DNA of 64,000 bases from an uncultured Paracoccaceae bacterium. Lineage in GTDB: Bacteria; Pseudomonadota; Alphaproteobacteria; Rhodobacterales; Rhodobacteraceae. Below are positions 60,141 through 64,000 of this stretch, piece after piece (within the stretch, counting starts at the first letter, position 1; each line of letters opens with the position of its first letter). A program made the translations under genes and the position numbers. The DNA lies in the NCBI GenBank assembly GCA_905182355.1, contig CAJJBH010000035.1, positions 1-64,000 on the forward strand, given 5' to 3'. The notes under the pieces are model-generated. The model did not search any database and was not told the origin of the DNA. It saw only the letters and a list, made by a program, of their open reading frames with translations.

Positions 60141-60560
60141 ATGAATTATGAAACAGTAAGTGCAGGCGACTTTGGTAAATCACTTCGTGGGATAGGGTTG
60201 AACCTATTGGTGAGCGATGTGATTGCGCAGTGTCGTTTTTTAGAAGCGGTGTTCGAGGTGAAATCGCACCGCGTTTCGACAGATTTTGCAATAGTGACCT
60301 ATGGTGACCATGTGTTCCAACTGCATAGTGATGGAGCGTACCATTCAAACCCCATGTTAGGGATTTTGCCTGAAAACCCACCACGTGGTGGGGGCGTTGA
60401 AATTAGAATGTTTGAGACAGACCCCGAAGACGCGGTGGCACGGGCCAAGGCATTGAATGCTGTGATCTTGCAGGAACCAACTGACAAACCGCATGGTTTG
60501 CGCGAGGCGTATATCTTGTGCGAAAATGGCTATGCTTGGGTGCCGTCGCGTTCGTTGTAA
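60141..60560 (+). CDS. VOC/glyoxalase-like protein
   Basis: LLVSDVIAQCRFLEAVFEVKSHRVSTDFAIVTYGDHVFQLHSDGAY...EDAVARAKALNAVILQEPTDKPHGLREAYILCENGYAWVPS. Confidence 0.75.
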   Translation: MNYETVSAGDFGKSLRGIGLNLLVSDVIAQCRFLEAVFEVKSHRVSTDFAIVTYGDHVFQLHSDGAYHSNPMLGILPENPPRGGGVEIRMFETDPEDAVARAKALNAVILQEPTDKPHGLREAYILCENGYAWVPSRSL

Positions 60561-61426
60561 TCAGCAGCCATTTCAGTCCGCAGCCAATCTGCAAATTGTG
60601 ATGCTTGGGGATTACGTTCCGCGCGGGGATTAAGGGTCAAATAGTAGGCTTCGGGCATCGCAACAGAGTGGGTGAAGGGGCGAACCAAGCGCCCGCTGTC
60701 TATCGAATTTTTGACCGTGCAATCGTGCGCCATTGCCAACCCTACACCGGCCTCTGCAGCCGCCAATGCGGTGCCTAACACCTGACAATGTGTGATCTTG
60801 GGGCATTTAGCGATTGTCTGATTTTCTGCCCAAGCGTCCCATGTTGTCATCATGGCAGTGCAGTAAAACAATCGATGTTGATTGATCTGTTTCAGGTCTA
60901 CTTGGTAATCTGGCGCGCAAACCGGATAGAAATGATCCCAAGTTAAACGCTCTGCGTTCAAATCCACCTCTGGCGAAATCAAAAATCTGATTTCAATATC
61001 CGCTTCCTCCACCCTTTCCATAGGGTCCCAGATGGCAGTTGAGATGTGCAAATGAATGTCAGGATGCTGTGCATACAGCCTAGGTAGGCGCGGGGCGAGC
61101 CAGTGGTTCGCGAATGTCAAATTTGTCTGGATATGCAGCTCGTTTGCGACGCCTCCATCTACCAACATGCGGGTGCCACGGCTTAGGGTTTGAAACGCCT
61201 CTCGGACAACAGGCACGTAGTTCAAACCCATTACGGTCAATTCCAAAGCGCGAGGACGGCGAAAAAAAAGCGCTTGCCCAAGATGGGTTTCAAGAGATTT
61301 TATCTGCTGACTGACGGCGCTTTGGGTCATGTTCAGCTCACCAGCAGCTGCGGTGAAAGACAGGTGACGAGCTGCGGCGTCAAAGGCACGAAGATGGTTC
61401 AGCGGGGGCAGGGCACGGGTGTTCAT
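60530..61426 (-). CDS. LysR family transcriptional regulator (GcvA-like)
   Basis: LPPLNHLRAFDAAARHLSFTAAAGELNMTQSAVSQQIKSLETHLGQALFFRRPRALELT. Confidence 0.92.
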   Translation of the reverse strand: MNTRALPPLNHLRAFDAAARHLSFTAAAGELNMTQSAVSQQIKSLETHLGQALFFRRPRALELTVMGLNYVPVVREAFQTLSRGTRMLVDGGVANELHIQTNLTFANHWLAPRLPRLYAQHPDIHLHISTAIWDPMERVEEADIEIRFLISPEVDLNAERLTWDHFYPVCAPDYQVDLKQINQHRLFYCTAMMTTWDAWAENQTIAKCPKITHCQVLGTALAAAEAGVGLAMAHDCTVKNSIDSGRLVRPFTHSVAMPEAYYLTLNPRAERNPQASQFADWLRTEMAADYNERDGTQA

Positions 61427-61527
61427 AAGTAATGCATTAGCAAAACTTATGCCAAGGCAACAGTTTTATCGTTGGTCACTTTTCGTCACCTTCGTCAGTG
61501 TCACGCCTAATGAAAAGGAGACGGCTA

Positions 61528-62283
61528 ATGGCATCATCTGAAACACGCACGAAAATGGACCACTGGCAGGAAAGGGTCGATATGGCTGCGGCCTTCCGTT
61601 GGACTGTGCGCTTGAACATGCACGAAGCTGTAGCAAATCACTTTTCCCTTGCGATTGATGACGATGGCACCAAATTCTTGATGAACCCCAATCAGGTTCA
61701 TTTTAGCCGGATCAAAGCCAGCGATTTGATCGTTGTCGACGCCAATGATCCAGCCAGCATGGAGGTGCCAAACGCACCCGATCCAACCGCGTGGGGATTG
61801 CATGGCGGCATGCACCGTCACTGCGCCCACGCCCGTTGTGCGATGCATGTTCATTCACCCTATGCCACTGCATTGGCAGCCTTGGCAGACAGCCGGTTGC
61901 CGCCTGTGGATCAGAACGGGTGTACGTTTTTTAACCGCTACGTTGTCGACGAAAATTACGGCGGTTTGGCGTTCGAGGAAGAGGGTGCACGCTGCGCCCA
62001 ACTGCTTGATGACCCCAAGAAGAAGGTGATGATCATGGGCAACCACGGCATCATGATCGTTGGCGATACCGTCGCGGATACCTTTAATAGGCTCTATTAT
62101 TTCGAACGGGCTTGTATGACTTACATCATGGCCTTGCAGACGGGACGGCCGTTGCGGGTGATCCCAGACGATATAGCGGAAAAGACGGCGCAGGAATTGG
62201 ACGGCTATCCAGAGCAAGACGCAAGTCACTTGTCTGAATTAAAGGCAATTTTGGATGATGAAGGATCCAATTACGCTAGTTAA
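61528..62283 (+). CDS. Class II aldolase/adducin family protein
   Basis: RLNMHEAVANHFSLAI...GMHRHCAHARCAMHVHSPYATALAAL...NHGIMIVGDTVADTFNRLYYFERAC. Confidence 0.9.
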   Translation: MASSETRTKMDHWQERVDMAAAFRWTVRLNMHEAVANHFSLAIDDDGTKFLMNPNQVHFSRIKASDLIVVDANDPASMEVPNAPDPTAWGLHGGMHRHCAHARCAMHVHSPYATALAALADSRLPPVDQNGCTFFNRYVVDENYGGLAFEEEGARCAQLLDDPKKKVMIMGNHGIMIVGDTVADTFNRLYYFERACMTYIMALQTGRPLRVIPDDIAEKTAQELDGYPEQDASHLSELKAILDDEGSNYAS

Positions 62284-62335
62284 CGCAGCCCCTCCCAATC
62301 TCGCTACTACGCGCTTTTACAAAGAAGATGAACTT

Positions 62336-63496
62336 ATGATTTACGGCCTGACAGACGAACAAAATATGATTGCTGACACCGTCCGATCCTTTGTGGAAAA
62401 AGAGATTTACCCACATGAGGACCTGGTTGAACGGACAGGCGAAGTGCCTGCGGAAATCGCGCAAGAGATCAAGAAAAAGACGTTGGACTTGGGTTTTTAC
62501 GCCTGTAACTTTCCCGAAAGTGTCGGATGCGCAGGGCTGAACCACGTTGAATTTGCGCTGGTCGAACGGGAATTGGGGCGCGGTTCAATGGCGTTGAACC
62601 ACTTCTTTGGACGTCCGCAAAATATCCTGATGGCATGTGAGGGGGAGCAGGTTGATCGCTACTTGATGCCCGCAGTGCGGGGCGAACGTATGGACGCGCT
62701 GGCGATGACTGAACCGGGTGCAGGGTCTGACGTGCGTGGCATGAAATGTTCAGCGGTACGTGACGGCGGTGATTGGGTTGTGAACGGTACAAAACATTTC
62801 ATCTCTGGTGCCGAACATGCGGATTTCATTATCGTGTTTATTGCCACGGGCGAAGACGAGACACCGCGTGGCCCAAAGAAACGCATTACTACTTTCCTAG
62901 TAGATCGTGGGACGCCGGGCTTTACCATTCGTGATGGATATAAATCCGTCAGCCACCGTGGTTATAAAAACATGATACTTGAATTTGACGATTGTCGTCT
63001 GCCGGATGCTCAAGTTTTGGGTGAAGTCGATGGTGGTTTCGAAGTTATGAATACATGGCTTTATGCCACACGGATTACGGTTGCGGCAATGTCCGTCGGA
63101 CGGGCGCGCCGCGCGTTTAACTACGCGCTTGATTACGCGGCGCAGCGCGAGCAGTTTGGTCAGCCGATTGGGAAATTCCAAGGGGTTAGTTTTCAACTTG
63201 CGGACATGATCACTGAAATTGATGCGGCAGATTTGCTGACGATAGCAGCGGCTGATCGTTTGGACAAAGGCTTGCCTGCGAACCGCGAAATTGCGTCAGC
63301 CAAATTATACGCCAGCGAGATGTTGTCACGGGTGACCGACGCTGCAATTCAAATCCACGGCGGCATGGGATTGATGGACGATTACCCGTTGGAACGGTTC
63401 TGGCGTGATGCCCGTGTTGAACGCATTTGGGATGGCACGTCTGAAATCCAACGTCACATTATCAGCCGTGATCTGCTGCGTCCTTTAGGCGCTTAA
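62336..63496 (+). CDS. Acyl-CoA dehydrogenase family protein
   Basis: MIYGLTDEQNMIADTVRSFVEKEIYPHEDLVERTGEVP...AMTEPGAGSDVRGMKC...QIHGGMGLMDDYPLERFWRDARVERIWDGTSEIQRHIISRDLL; ORF track start at 62255 is less likely. Confidence 0.92.
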   Translation: MIYGLTDEQNMIADTVRSFVEKEIYPHEDLVERTGEVPAEIAQEIKKKTLDLGFYACNFPESVGCAGLNHVEFALVERELGRGSMALNHFFGRPQNILMACEGEQVDRYLMPAVRGERMDALAMTEPGAGSDVRGMKCSAVRDGGDWVVNGTKHFISGAEHADFIIVFIATGEDETPRGPKKRITTFLVDRGTPGFTIRDGYKSVSHRGYKNMILEFDDCRLPDAQVLGEVDGGFEVMNTWLYATRITVAAMSVGRARRAFNYALDYAAQREQFGQPIGKFQGVSFQLADMITEIDAADLLTIAAADRLDKGLPANREIASAKLYASEMLSRVTDAAIQIHGGMGLMDDYPLERFWRDARVERIWDGTSEIQRHIISRDLLRPLGA

Positions 63497-63499
63497 CTG

Positions 63500-64000
63500 A
63501 TGCGTAATCTTTCCCGGCTTTTGCGGCCCAAATCGATTGCCGTTGTTGGTGGCGGCGCGTGGTGCGCGCAGATCATTTTGCAATGTCAGAAGATGGGGTT
63601 CGCAGGACATCTATGGATGGTGCACCCCAAGGAAATCGAAGTGTGTGGCGTTAAAGCGGTGGCATCCTTAGGCCATTTGCCGTCACCCCCCGACGCTGTT
63701 TTTGTCGGCGTGAATCGTCACCTGACGATTGATTTAGTGCGGGAGCTGTCCGCAATGGGCGTGGGTGGTGCTGTTTGTTTTGCGTCGGGATTCTCAGAAG
63801 CCGCGGCCGAAGACGCAGCTGGGACTGACCTGCAATCTGCATTGGTAGAGGCCGCTGGCGACATGCCAATATTGGGGCCAAATTGTTACGGCTTCGTCAA
63901 TGCGCTTGATAACGCATTGCTTTGGCCAGACCAGCATGGTTGCGCCACCGTGAAAACTGGTGTTGCGATCCTTACCCAGTCCTCGAATATAGCCATTAAC
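63500..64000 (+). CDS. CoA-binding / acetate-CoA ligase (ADP-forming)-type protein, truncated by window edge
   Basis: MRNLSRLLRPKSIAVVGGGAWCAQIILQCQKMGFAGHLWMVHPKEIEVCGVKAVASLGHLPSPPDAVFVGVNRHLTIDLVRELSAMGVGGAVCFASGFSEA...ILGPNCYGFVN. Confidence 0.85.
   Translation, partial: MRNLSRLLRPKSIAVVGGGAWCAQIILQCQKMGFAGHLWMVHPKEIEVCGVKAVASLGHLPSPPDAVFVGVNRHLTIDLVRELSAMGVGGAVCFASGFSEAAAEDAAGTDLQSALVEAAGDMPILGPNCYGFVNALDNALLWPDQHGCATVKTGVAILTQSSNIAIN

Noticed and set aside
1-64000. tRNA/rRNA genes and CRISPR arrays
   Set aside because: No tRNA cloverleaf signatures (e.g. GGTTCGAATCC T-arm contexts), rRNA blocks or regularly spaced repeats were seen on reading; a tRNAscan/Infernal run would be decisive.

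Overview
A 64 kb chromosomal window from an alphaproteobacterium that looks like Rhodobacteraceae (Roseobacter/Octadecabacter/Loktanella-like; inferred from gene content, no search run). Most of it is intact core genes: serB, asparaginase, rlmN, dapD, dapE, rnr, two polyamine-type ABC transporters, ugd, gpsA, tsaD, hemD, hemY-like, ahcY, HU, amn, ade, acyl-CoA dehydrogenase. The left end carries a small RHH/HTH/tyrosine-recombinase module with a three-copy GTCACGGTGAC operator-like array. The most unusual feature is the number of interrupted genes among intact ones. (i) Three collinear minus-strand genes (choice-of-anchor-L/Hint protein, second Hint protein, ionotropic-glutamate-receptor-like protein; 8955-12701) each carry exactly one in-frame TAA and otherwise read through in frame. 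(ii) A divergent GST / WYL-regulator pair (17387-18680) is decayed on both sides. (iii) The flagellar cluster has an apparent DUF1217::FliH deletion fusion and an in-frame TAG between signal peptide and body of FliP, next to an IS3-type remnant, while flagellin/flaF/flbT are intact. (iv) A DUF2793 gene and a glycosyltransferase are broken by single-base indels. I also report palindromic operator candidates around a GntR gene (shared TGATCA core), a TTGTACA repeat cluster and several structured intergenic repeats. All family assignments come from reading the translations; no database search was done.
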